A program made the translations under genes and the position numbers. Below are positions 42,956 through 50,178 of a stretch of 64,000 nt of DNA, piece after piece. Below the pieces are notes generated by a model. That model was not told where the DNA came from. It ran no database searches and worked only from the letters and a program-made list of their open reading frames with translations. The stretch lies in the NCBI RefSeq assembly GCF_003020585.1, contig NZ_PXUE01000003.1, forward strand, positions 124,001 through 188,000, read 5' to 3'. Origin of the DNA: Chryseobacterium aurantiacum (GTDB taxonomy: Bacteria > Bacteroidota > Bacteroidia > Flavobacteriales > Weeksellaceae). Each line of letters opens with the position of its first letter. Positions within the stretch are counted from its first letter, which is position 1.

Positions 42956-43363
42956 ATGTATCGTAATATTAAGTTTTTATTATTTTTAGCATCCATTCTC
43001 TGTTTAATAGGTTTATTCATCTATAATCACAACCCAAATCAAAAGTGGATTATCCATAATATTAAATATAGTTTTCACGGTATAATTATAGAAAAAGTAG
43101 ATGTTCGAAAAGGAGTTCTTTCCCATGCTAAGATAAAAATAGGACAAAAAGATACTTTGATTTTTTTGAATAAAGTAGAGATGGTAAGTATTGGTGATAG
43201 CATAAAAAAGTTTACTAATAGTCCTTTCTATTATTATAAACATAACGGTTTATGGCATAAACAAGTTTTTGAAATTATATCTCAGGATTTACAGAATAGC
43301 AAAAATTTTCCAAAAGATTGGAAAAATAAATGTGATGGAGAATGGAAAGAGGCCTGTTTATAG
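42956..43363 (+). CDS. Orphan immunity candidate 3, single-span membrane protein
   Basis: This is a 135-residue protein with one N-terminal membrane segment (residues 6-24, FLLFLASILCLIGLFIYN) and a periplasm-facing remainder with beta character (IIIEKVDVRKGVLSHAKIKI, KDTLIFLNKVEMVSIGDSI). It contains a late Cys pair (KCDGEWKEACL). I recognise no family. It starts one base after the stop of Rhs tip remnant 2, the position expected of its cognate immunity gene. A membrane-anchored immunity protein would fit a tip that attacks the envelope, but this is inference. Confidence 0.62.
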   Translation: MYRNIKFLLFLASILCLIGLFIYNHNPNQKWIIHNIKYSFHGIIIEKVDVRKGVLSHAKIKIGQKDTLIFLNKVEMVSIGDSIKKFTNSPFYYYKHNGLWHKQVFEIISQDLQNSKNFPKDWKNKCDGEWKEACL

Positions 43364-43393
43364 GAACTATCATTTATAGTGATAGCTCCATAA

Positions 43394-43549
43394 AAGAGAG
43401 AGAAACTGTATACTTACATATTCTCAGATTGCAAAGATTATGCGATAGAATTACTTTATCATTATAAAGTAAACAATATTAAATTAAATATAGATGAGAG
43501 TAATAAACATTCAAACCCTAACTCTAGTATATATTCTCTGGCGGAATAC
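43394..43549 (+). pseudogene. Short coding-like remnant without start codon
   Basis: The frame reads EKLYTYIFSDCKDYAIELLY and goes on to a stop at 43547-43549, about 50 codons, with two stops separating it from the preceding gene in the same frame and no plausible start. Composition is coding-like. The last five codons come from the SusD-derived fragment that begins at 43538. It is probably the tail of a lost immunity gene. Confidence 0.4.
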
Positions 43550-43610
43550 TGAATAAATAATAACTACTGTTTGGGGTAAATAAGTTCTTATTAAGAAGAT
43601 TAAAGATGGA
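43538..43610 (+). repeat. Fragment of a SusD-gene 3' end (copy in the Rhs immunity region)
   Basis: GGAATACTGAATAAATAATA and ACTACTGTTTGGGGTAAAT are shared with 44734-44806, the 3' end of the nearby SusD gene. Only about six differences are seen over 70 nt. Both copies have the same orientation in the window. Confidence 0.85.
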
Positions 43611-43738
43611 AATTTAAAACTTATGGAATATCTGTAAGTTTTGGATTAGATTCAGTAGCAACTGGTGTTGATATTAACTTCAACAAGACAATGTCAGCCG
43701 ATAGGTTTATTCAACTTAAATCAATCTTTAATAAATAG
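43604..43738 (+). pseudogene. Rhs tip remnant 3
   Basis: A start-less frame reads TYGISVSFGLDSVATGVDIN and later MSADRFIQLKSIFNK before the stop at 43736-43738. The next gene starts 5 nt later. The position directly ahead of a small lipoprotein gene again matches the end of a toxin tip followed by its immunity gene. The 5' end of the remnant abuts the SusD-derived fragment. Confidence 0.5.
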
Positions 43739-43743
43739 AAAAC

Positions 43744-44130
43744 ATGAATTATCGTACAGCTTTAATAATAATACTTTCCTTTTTCACTACTTTAAGTTGT
43801 AAGGATAAAGATGGCAAAGATCTTCGTGATTTTAATAATTATTCATTTAATACAATTATAGAAGGTGAAGGAACTTATGGTATTGGATATGAATTTGAAA
43901 TTGAAAAACATAGGTATGCTAACAAAAAATATAATTTCTTTTATTATACAAAAAGTTTAGCGGAAAGAAAATTTTTAATACCAGGAAGTTTAGCAAATGA
44001 TGAATTCCCCATATCTTGGAGAGAAGTTAATCTTCCTTTTAAAATTATTAAAAAAGCCAATAGTGATACATTATTAATCATTAAAAATAACAAAGTGTTT
44101 ATATTTAAAAGAGTTAAAAATGATAATTAA
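43744..44130 (+). CDS. Orphan immunity candidate 4, lipoprotein
   Basis: This is a 128-residue lipoprotein (lipobox FFTTLSC, Cys about 19) with Lys/Asp-rich KDKDGKDLRD next to it. The mature domain has FNTIIEGEGTYGIGYEFEIE and LLIIKNNKVFIFKRV and looks like a small beta barrel or sandwich. I do not recognise it. It starts 5 nt after Rhs tip remnant 3, so a periplasmic immunity lipoprotein is the best guess. Codon use is AT-rich like its neighbours in this island. Confidence 0.6.
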   Translation: MNYRTALIIILSFFTTLSCKDKDGKDLRDFNNYSFNTIIEGEGTYGIGYEFEIEKHRYANKKYNFFYYTKSLAERKFLIPGSLANDEFPISWREVNLPFKIIKKANSDTLLIIKNNKVFIFKRVKNDN

Positions 44131-44166
44131 GTAAATTAAAAAGAATGTTTATTTAAATATTAATAA

Positions 44167-44610
44167 ATGAAAATCACGTATTTAAAGAAAGTCATAATGC
44201 TATTTTTATTTGCATTACTAATCTACTGTTCAAAAGATAAGGAGCAAAATAAACCTAAAAGTATTCCTTTAGAAAAATATAAAAAAGAGGTTCTGATGAA
44301 TGGCAGTATTAATGCTTACAACCAACTAACACTATATTATCTTAACTCACCATTTCATAATAAAACCTTACCCTACTCAATTTTAATGGCAGATAAATAT
44401 AATCATGGAGATGCCTGTCATGAGATCTTTGTACAAATAATTGGACTGAAACAAGCTCCAGGGACTCAACATTATGATATATCAATTTTTAATAAGTTGA
44501 ATAAGGGTGAAAAGGAATATGTCTTATTTTATTTGAAAAAAGGAGCTAAACTGAAAAATATAGGATGTATAGTAGCTCTTAGAGACCTTGGTATTTCTGA
44601 CAAGGATTAA
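44167..44610 (+). CDS. Immunity-island lipoprotein 5
   Basis: This is a 147-residue lipoprotein (lipobox LFALLIYC, Cys about 21). The mature part is mostly helical and resembles one TPR/Sel1-like segment: LMNGSINAYNQLTLYYLNSP, SILMADKYNHGDACHEIFVQ, EKEYVLFYLKKGAKLKNIGC. Three Cys in the mature part may pair. It is 36 nt downstream of the previous lipoprotein gene and closes the island before the SusD terminator. Similar helical lipoproteins are seen in Bacteroidota Rhs loci, but function is unknown. Confidence 0.6.
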   Translation: MKITYLKKVIMLFLFALLIYCSKDKEQNKPKSIPLEKYKKEVLMNGSINAYNQLTLYYLNSPFHNKTLPYSILMADKYNHGDACHEIFVQIIGLKQAPGTQHYDISIFNKLNKGEKEYVLFYLKKGAKLKNIGCIVALRDLGISDKD

Positions 44611-44646
44611 TACATTCAGAACGAATACCTTTGTTCTATTTAAAAA

Positions 44647-44680
44647 CAAAAAACCACCGCTTTTGCGGTGGTTTAAAAAA
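44647..44680 (-). terminator. Terminator of the riboswitch-controlled SusC/SusD operon
   Basis: On the minus strand AACCACCGC, loop AAAA, GCGGTGGTT, then TTTTTGTTTTT. It lies 24 nt after the SusD stop. The plus strand has only A-rich flank, so it serves the minus strand. Confidence 0.88.
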
Positions 44681-44703
44681 TCAAATCTAATTATGGACTG
44701 TAA

Positions 44704-46197
44704 TTATAAATTGGGATTATTCTCAATTTCCTTCTGTGGAATACTGAATAAATAATAACTACTGTTTGGGGTAAATGCGTTCTTATTAGGAAGATCAAAG
44801 ATGGAATGACCTCTACCATCAACTGTTTTCACAGTTCCGTTAGGTGTTGTTATCTGAACTTTGATAGGCTTTCCATCAGCATCTACAAATGGCTTTCTTA
44901 CCACAGAACCTTGTGTTCTTATAATATCTGAAAGAGAGAATCCTTCTCCAAATAATTCTTTTCTTCTTTCAATCAAGATTTCATTCACCACATCATTTTG
45001 TGCCAACGGCCCGCTATATACATTAGCATTTCTTGCTGATCTCAATTGATTTAAAATAGCTACTGCCTGTGTCGTATTTCCGTTTCGCGCTTCTGATTCA
45101 GCTTCGATCAGGTACATCTCAGCAGCTCTCATGTAGACAATATCTGCAATAAGATTGGGTTTAAATTTAAATTTAGCATATCTCAGCAATCCCTCTCTTG
45201 CCGGAAGACCATCCCATGAAAACAACTGAGATCTGATATCGTTGGTATCAAACAAATTTTTAAAGAAAGGGTCTGCCATAAAACTGTAATAATAACTTCC
45301 TGATGAAGATACATCCAAGTAGTGGAAGGCATAACTGGCGTCTGATTGCTCCTGGGTTTGTGCATGTCCCCAGATCCACTCCACATTGTTAATATCATTG
45401 AAGCCCTCCTTATACTTTTCCGGAGCCATTAACGTAAATCCTTCTTTTGCAATTTTTGCAGCCGCAGAAGCTTTACTCCATTCCCCCGTATTCAGATAAA
45501 CCCTTGCTAAAATCCCGTTTACTACATTTCGGTTGATTTTATCCTTATTATTTCTTGTATAATTTTTTAATAAATTATCTGCATCTGTAAGATCACTTTT
45601 AATTAAAGTATAGATGTCTTCCAGACTGGACTTTTTCTTTCCTACTGTACTTGTAGAGGAAGGTTCTGTATAAATGGGAGCCGTTAAAGCGGTTTTATCC
45701 TTAAGGTAACTGAACTGGTAAAAGCTGGCAATATTAAGATAACAGAAAGCACGTAATGCTTTCGCCTGCCCTTTCACCTGATTCTTTTTTTCCTGACTGC
45801 CCTCTGTTCCGTCTATTCTTGCAATAACATTGTTCATATTATTGATTGTAGAATAAAGCATAGTCCAGATAAACGACGGGCGACCTAATGTATTGTTGAC
45901 CATTTCCGTAAAACCATAGGTAGACGCAAACCCATATTTATTGGTAAGTACAGCAACATCACTTCCCATGGCATCACTTGCCCTTAAAACAGTAGAGTAA
46001 CCAATATTGGCAAAAGTGGTCCCGTCATTATTAAATTTTGCCCAGGTTCCGTTGATAACTGTCTCAGCATTTTCAGCTGTTTTAAAAACCTCTACACTAT
46101 TAGACTGATCGGTTGGAGCTGTATCCAATTCACTTTCACAACTTGTCAGCGACCATAATCCTATTAGAGCAAGAGAGATATATTTTATTTTTTTCAT
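44704..46197 (-). CDS. SusD/RagB-family nutrient-binding lipoprotein (SAM-riboswitch operon)
   Basis: This is a 497-residue surface lipoprotein (LIGLWSLTSC, Cys about 19, followed by acidic ESELD). SusD marks are QSNSVEVFKTAENAETVING, GQAKALRAFCYLNIASFYQF near residue 140, TPR-like helices, MRAAEMYLIEAESEARNG near 355 and the ERRKELFGEGF motif near 405. SusD caps the partner SusC barrel and captures the substrate. It lies 17 nt downstream of SusC and shares its riboswitch leader. No glycan-degrading gene is nearby. A 73-nt piece of this gene's 3' end is repeated at 43538-43610. Confidence 0.93.
   Translation of the reverse strand: MKKIKYISLALIGLWSLTSCESELDTAPTDQSNSVEVFKTAENAETVINGTWAKFNNDGTTFANIGYSTVLRASDAMGSDVAVLTNKYGFASTYGFTEMVNNTLGRPSFIWTMLYSTINNMNNVIARIDGTEGSQEKKNQVKGQAKALRAFCYLNIASFYQFSYLKDKTALTAPIYTEPSSTSTVGKKKSSLEDIYTLIKSDLTDADNLLKNYTRNNKDKINRNVVNGILARVYLNTGEWSKASAAAKIAKEGFTLMAPEKYKEGFNDINNVEWIWGHAQTQEQSDASYAFHYLDVSSSGSYYYSFMADPFFKNLFDTNDIRSQLFSWDGLPAREGLLRYAKFKFKPNLIADIVYMRAAEMYLIEAESEARNGNTTQAVAILNQLRSARNANVYSGPLAQNDVVNEILIERRKELFGEGFSLSDIIRTQGSVVRKPFVDADGKPIKVQITTPNGTVKTVDGRGHSIFDLPNKNAFTPNSSYYLFSIPQKEIENNPNL
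44734..44806 (+). repeat. Source copy of the SusD-derived repeat
   Basis: This lies within the intact SusD gene near its 3' end (antisense here). Its partner is at 43538-43610, about 1.2 kb away in the same orientation. Confidence 0.85.
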
Positions 46198-46214
46198 TGT
46201 TTCAATTTTAAAGA

Positions 46215-49151
46215 TTAAAGAGTTGCCTGAAGACCAAATGTAATTGTTCTCATTGCAGGATATCTATAGTAAGTTGTACCATCCAATGCCTGCTCAGGAT
46301 CCATCCCTTTATGCTTATAGAATGTCAGAAGATTCTCTGCCTGAACATAAATTCTGAATTTCTTAAGTCCTATTTTTTCAAAATAATCTGACGGAAGTGT
46401 ATACCCTATGCTCACATTTTTAAGTCTTGCATAAGTTCCTGAATATAAAAATCTTGTAGAGTTTGAAGTCCAGTTATTTGTTCTTGTACTTAAGGCAGGA
46501 ACATCCGTGTTGGTATTTTCCGGCGTCCATCTATTCAACATTTCCACGCCCCATGCACGTCCTCCGGAATTTCCGTTATGCAGAACGGAAGTGTAATCTG
46601 TATCTAAAATTTTTCCTCCGATTTTAAATGTTAACAATGCAGAAAAATCAAAGTTCTTATAAGCAATACTTGTATTAATCCCTCCTGTTAGCTTAGGTAA
46701 TGCAGAGCCTTGTAATATTTTTGTTGCTTTTGCATATTCAGAAGTTGTTCCCTCAACTGTATTTCCATTGGCATCCTTAGAAATTGTTTTCCATAATGGG
46801 CTTCCGTTACTTGGATCTACTCCTGCCCATTCCTGAATATAGAAATCATATACAGAACCTCCTTCTCTCAGCATTTTGGTTTGCCCTACAACAAGAGGTC
46901 CTTTTGGTAATTTGGTTATTTTGTTATTTAAAGTACTCAGGTTAACATCTACATTCCACTGGAAATTATCCGTTCTAACAGGTGTAGTGAATAATGAAAA
47001 TTCAAAACCTGTATTCTGTATTGTTCCGATATTCGCAGGATAATCACTGATTCCTATAGACGGAGCAACCGGTACGTTGAACAGAAGATCCTGGCTTTCT
47101 CTTTTAAAATATTCGATATTTCCTTTAATTCTGTTTTTCAAAATCGCAAACTCTAATCCTACATTTAAGTTGAGATTGGTTTCCCATTTTAGATCCAGTG
47201 TACCTGCTTTTTCCAATGTTGTTCCAGATTCTCCACCCAGATTATAGGTTTTGTATAATTCCTGATAAGCATAATAAAGCGGCTCTCCATTGGGTCTTAA
47301 TAATTTATCATTCCCTTGTCCACCATAACTGGCACGCAGGGTTAATTGATTGAAGAAATTTAGGTTTTTGATAAACTCTTCATTAGAAATTTTCCATGAA
47401 GCTCCTACAGACCAAAATCTTCCCCATCTGTTATCTCTACTGAATCTTGAAGAACTATCTGCCCTACCTGAAGCCGATAGGAAATAGGTATTGTTAAAAT
47501 CATATTCAACTCTTCCAAGGTAACTTAACAGACTTAATTTATCACTTTTCCCACCAAAATCTACCAATAAAGAAGCAGCATCCGGCTCATAGTAATAAGG
47601 CAGACCAAAACGGTTTCTTGTCCCGGAAATAGTCTGATAATCGTATTTATAAAATTCCTGCCCTGCTAAAACATTAATATGGTGTTTCCCAAATTTCTTA
47701 TCGTAGGTCAGAATATTACTGGTGGTGTAAGAAAGCGTTCTTGTGTTGGATTTTGTAACTGAACCTCCGATATCAACTCCTTGTCCAAGAAGCGGATTGG
47801 TATAATAATGTCCGTTATAATTCACTAAGTCAACAGAAAAGCTGGTCTTGAACTTCAATTCCGGAAGGAATGTAAACTCCATAAACCCTTTCCCTGAAAA
47901 GTTATCTTCCTTATTTTCATTTTTATCTAAAGGTAGACTTGCCGCAGCATTTTGATTCTGAAGAGCTACCGTAGGTCTGTATTTTCCGAAATCATAAATC
48001 TTATTTCCATCTGCATCCAACACATAAGATCCATCTGCATTTCTTTCATAGTAAGGATAGAATGATGGAACGAATCTCGCGGCATTAATAATGTTACTAG
48101 CCTTGGAATCTGAAGAGGTTGGAGCCTGCTGAAGACTGTTTGTATAACTTAAATTCACACCAACATTCAACCATTTTTTCACCTCAGAATTAATCTTTAA
48201 TCTGGTATTATATCTTTTAAAGCCAGATTCAATAGCCATCCCTTTATCATCAAGATATCCTAATGAAAAGAAATAATTGCTTTTCTCACTTCCACCACTG
48301 ATATCCAAATCTACCTGGTTTCTGGAAGCCACTCTTTGCAAAATATCTCTCCAGTCATCATTCCACAGAGGAGTTGCTCCCGGCAATAGTTTTCCATCTG
48401 TGCCTACAGGTTTTGAATAATTAATTCCGTAAGGGTTAATTCCCAGAGCTGAAACAATATTATCCGTTGCCATCTGCCCTGCCTGCTGTGCATTCACTTT
48501 ATCAGACTGATATCCATTTCTCATGGCTTCCCAGTATAATTGAAAATACTGGTCTGTACTCACCTGTTCGTAATCTTTTACGGCTCTTCCTGAGAATCCC
48601 TGGCTAATATTAAGATTAACCTTTGCTTCTCCTTTCTTACCGGATTTTGTGGTAACGATGATAATTCCGTTCGCTCCTCTTGAACCATACAAGGCACTTG
48701 CCGTAGCATCTTTCAAAACACTGATGGATTCAATATCATTAGGGCTTATCGCGTTTATATTTCCGTCAAAAGGAATTCCATCCACAACAAATAAAGGATC
48801 GCTGGAAGCACTTACCGAACCAATTCCTCTGATTCGAATGGTAGACAAAGCCCCCGGTTGTCCTGAAGATCCCGTAGTCTGAACTCCGGCAACCTGTCCA
48901 TCCAAAGCTTTCGTAATATTGGTGACAGGTCTGTTATTGATCTTATCCCCTGAAAGAGTGGCTACAGAACCGGTATAGCTATTTTTTTTAGCCTTTCCAT
49001 AAGCTACCACTACTACTTCATCAATTTCCTTTTCTCTAAGTGTATCTTTTTTCGGCTTGGAATTCTGCCCACTTACGCCTACAATTCCTAAAAAAAATGC
49101 AGCAACTGGTGGAATCCAAACTTTAGAATTAATTAAATTTTTACCAAACAT
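46215..49151 (-). CDS. SusC/RagA-family TonB-dependent transporter (SAM-riboswitch operon)
   Basis: This 978-residue outer-membrane protein has a signal segment to about residue 28 and a short TonB-box region (EIDEVVVVAYGKAKKNS). The SusC plug follows (KALDGQVAGVQTTGSSGQPG, LFVVDGIPFDGNIN, ESISVLKDATASALYGSRGA), then a 22-strand-type barrel ending ITFGLQATL. It lacks the N-terminal carboxypeptidase-regulatory domain of classical Bacteroides SusC, so the mature start is compact. It is preceded by a SAM-I riboswitch and a hairpin, and followed 17 nt later by SusD. The substrate is unknown. Control by SAM suggests methionine, a sulfur compound or a peptide rich in it (inference). Confidence 0.94.
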   Translation of the reverse strand: MFGKNLINSKVWIPPVAAFFLGIVGVSGQNSKPKKDTLREKEIDEVVVVAYGKAKKNSYTGSVATLSGDKINNRPVTNITKALDGQVAGVQTTGSSGQPGALSTIRIRGIGSVSASSDPLFVVDGIPFDGNINAISPNDIESISVLKDATASALYGSRGANGIIIVTTKSGKKGEAKVNLNISQGFSGRAVKDYEQVSTDQYFQLYWEAMRNGYQSDKVNAQQAGQMATDNIVSALGINPYGINYSKPVGTDGKLLPGATPLWNDDWRDILQRVASRNQVDLDISGGSEKSNYFFSLGYLDDKGMAIESGFKRYNTRLKINSEVKKWLNVGVNLSYTNSLQQAPTSSDSKASNIINAARFVPSFYPYYERNADGSYVLDADGNKIYDFGKYRPTVALQNQNAAASLPLDKNENKEDNFSGKGFMEFTFLPELKFKTSFSVDLVNYNGHYYTNPLLGQGVDIGGSVTKSNTRTLSYTTSNILTYDKKFGKHHINVLAGQEFYKYDYQTISGTRNRFGLPYYYEPDAASLLVDFGGKSDKLSLLSYLGRVEYDFNNTYFLSASGRADSSSRFSRDNRWGRFWSVGASWKISNEEFIKNLNFFNQLTLRASYGGQGNDKLLRPNGEPLYYAYQELYKTYNLGGESGTTLEKAGTLDLKWETNLNLNVGLEFAILKNRIKGNIEYFKRESQDLLFNVPVAPSIGISDYPANIGTIQNTGFEFSLFTTPVRTDNFQWNVDVNLSTLNNKITKLPKGPLVVGQTKMLREGGSVYDFYIQEWAGVDPSNGSPLWKTISKDANGNTVEGTTSEYAKATKILQGSALPKLTGGINTSIAYKNFDFSALLTFKIGGKILDTDYTSVLHNGNSGGRAWGVEMLNRWTPENTNTDVPALSTRTNNWTSNSTRFLYSGTYARLKNVSIGYTLPSDYFEKIGLKKFRIYVQAENLLTFYKHKGMDPEQALDGTTYYRYPAMRTITFGLQATL

Positions 49152-49183
49152 AATCAGTTTTATTTATCATATATTAAAATTTT

Positions 49184-49211
49184 GCCCTTTGCAGAAAAGT
49201 CAGCAAAGGGC
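49184..49211 (-). promoter_or_regulatory. Expression-platform hairpin of the SAM riboswitch
   Basis: GCCCTTTGC and GCAAAGGGC form a perfect 9-bp stem around a 10-nt loop between the aptamer and the SusC ATG. Only a weak T tract follows (AAAATTTTAA), so attenuation or control of translation are both possible. Confidence 0.6.
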
Positions 49212-49235
49212 ATCGATAAATACGATAAACCAAAT

Positions 49236-49330
49236 GCTTATTTTTCCTTTAAAGGCTGAATGTAACACCTTACGCGAAGCAGGTTGTTAAGATTTCGCAG
49301 GGTCAGTTCCCTCCATCTTTCTTTATAAGC
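49236..49330 (-). promoter_or_regulatory. SAM-I (S-box) riboswitch
   Basis: On the minus strand the order is P1 arm GCTTAT, AAAGAAAGATGGAGGGAACT, GACCCTGCGAAATCTTAACA followed by ACC, an internal hairpin (CCTGCTTCGCGTAAGG), GGTGTTACATTC, and the closing P1 arm ATAAGC. This matches the SAM-I consensus blocks (AGAGGTGGAGGGACTGGCCC, GAAACCNNGCAACC, AAGGTGC) with the correct spacing. It stands between a promoter and a SusC/SusD pair. Confidence 0.9.
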
Positions 49331-49347
49331 CGATCGAAATATGGTTG

Positions 49348-49378
49348 CAAAGCTATAAACTTTTAGTCTACAAAACAA
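49348..49378 (-). promoter_or_regulatory. Promoter of the SAM-riboswitch transcript
   Basis: On the minus strand TTG at 49376-49378, a 20-nt spacer, then TAGCTTTG at 49348-49355. The predicted start lies about 10 nt before the first P1 base of the riboswitch, as expected. Confidence 0.65.
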
Positions 49379-49574
49379 GTAGACTTATTATTTTTTCATG
49401 ATAAATTTTCAAAAATTAACATAAGATTATATTAAAAGCCATTAAAATAAGGAGTTGCAGGAATTATCAATTTTTCAAACATGACAAATATCATTAAACA
49501 TAATTCAATTGACAAAAACCAAAGACAAACAGAAATTTCTGAGCTTTAATTAAAAAAAGTTTTAATTTTATAGA
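49379..49574. other. Divergent intergenic region between the riboswitch promoter and aroQ
   Basis: About 195 nt of AT-rich sequence. No gene or strong structure is seen. The aroQ promoter is not obvious; TTTTAATTTTATAG just ahead of its ATG gives no clean TAnnTTTG. Confidence 0.4.
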
Positions 49575-49982
49575 ATGAAAGTTTTGATTATAAACGGGCC
49601 CAACCTAAATCTTCTAGGCACCAGAGAACCTGAAATCTATGGTACGATTTCCATGGAAACTTATTTGGAGAATTTAAGATCCGAGTTTCATTCTCATGAA
49701 TTAAAATATTACCAGTCTAATATTGAAGGAGAAATCATCAATAGACTTCAGGAGGATGATTTCGATGCCGTAGTGATCAATCCCGGAGCATTTACTCATT
49801 ATTCTTATGCAATTGCAGACTGCTTAAAGAATATTCGAAAGCCAAAGATCGAGGTTCACATCAGCAATATTTACAAAAGAGAAGAGTTCAGACAAAAATC
49901 TGTAACTGCAGCTAACACTGATGCAGTTTTGTCCGGATTTGGAATGGATGGATACAGGCTGGCTTTATTGAGTATAAAGTAA
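49575..49982 (+). CDS. aroQ: Type II 3-dehydroquinate dehydratase
   Basis: This 135-residue cytoplasmic enzyme of the shikimate pathway converts 3-dehydroquinate to 3-dehydroshikimate. Type II marks are complete: INGPNLNLLGTREPEIYG (residues 6-23) with the catalytic Tyr at about 22 and the Arg of GTRE, INPGAFTHYS (about 70-79), EVHISNIYKREEFR (about 95-108) with the active-site His and the Arg. The length is usual for the family. It stands alone on the plus strand. Confidence 0.97.
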   Translation: MKVLIINGPNLNLLGTREPEIYGTISMETYLENLRSEFHSHELKYYQSNIEGEIINRLQEDDFDAVVINPGAFTHYSYAIADCLKNIRKPKIEVHISNIYKREEFRQKSVTAANTDAVLSGFGMDGYRLALLSIK

Positions 49983-50039
49983 GTTAAACAAAGAATTAAA
50001 AAATTCACAAGATGCTTCCGTATATACAATTTAATTTAC

Positions 50040-50130
50040 ATGTTAAATGTATTGCTCGCTGATTTAGCAGATTATGCAAATCTTAAAAAACATCATATGA
50101 TTCTGTAAAGCTTATAATAAGTATAAAAAC
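50040..50130 (+). repeat. Degenerate extragenic repeat downstream of aroQ
   Basis: Contains GCTCGCTGATTTAGCAGATT followed by ATGCAAATCTTAAA, related to the CGCAGATTTT...GCAGATATTTT units at 22454 and 22783. No gene is seen. Confidence 0.4.
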
Positions 50131-50160
50131 AAAAAAGCCTCATCAATGATGAGGCTTTTA
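50131..50160. terminator. Terminator shared by aroQ and pckA
   Basis: AAAAGCCTCATCA pairs with its complement TGATGAGGCTTTT. The minus-strand side has the better T run (TTTTTTGTTTTT) and ends the pckA transcript. The plus side could serve aroQ. Confidence 0.88.
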
Positions 50161-50178
50161 TTTATATAAACAATACTA

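Noticed and set aside
43538..43610. SusD-like fragment as an independent SusD pseudogene
   Set aside because: The similarity is confined to about 73 nt and matches the adjacent SusD gene too well for an ancient independent copy. A local duplication is more likely.
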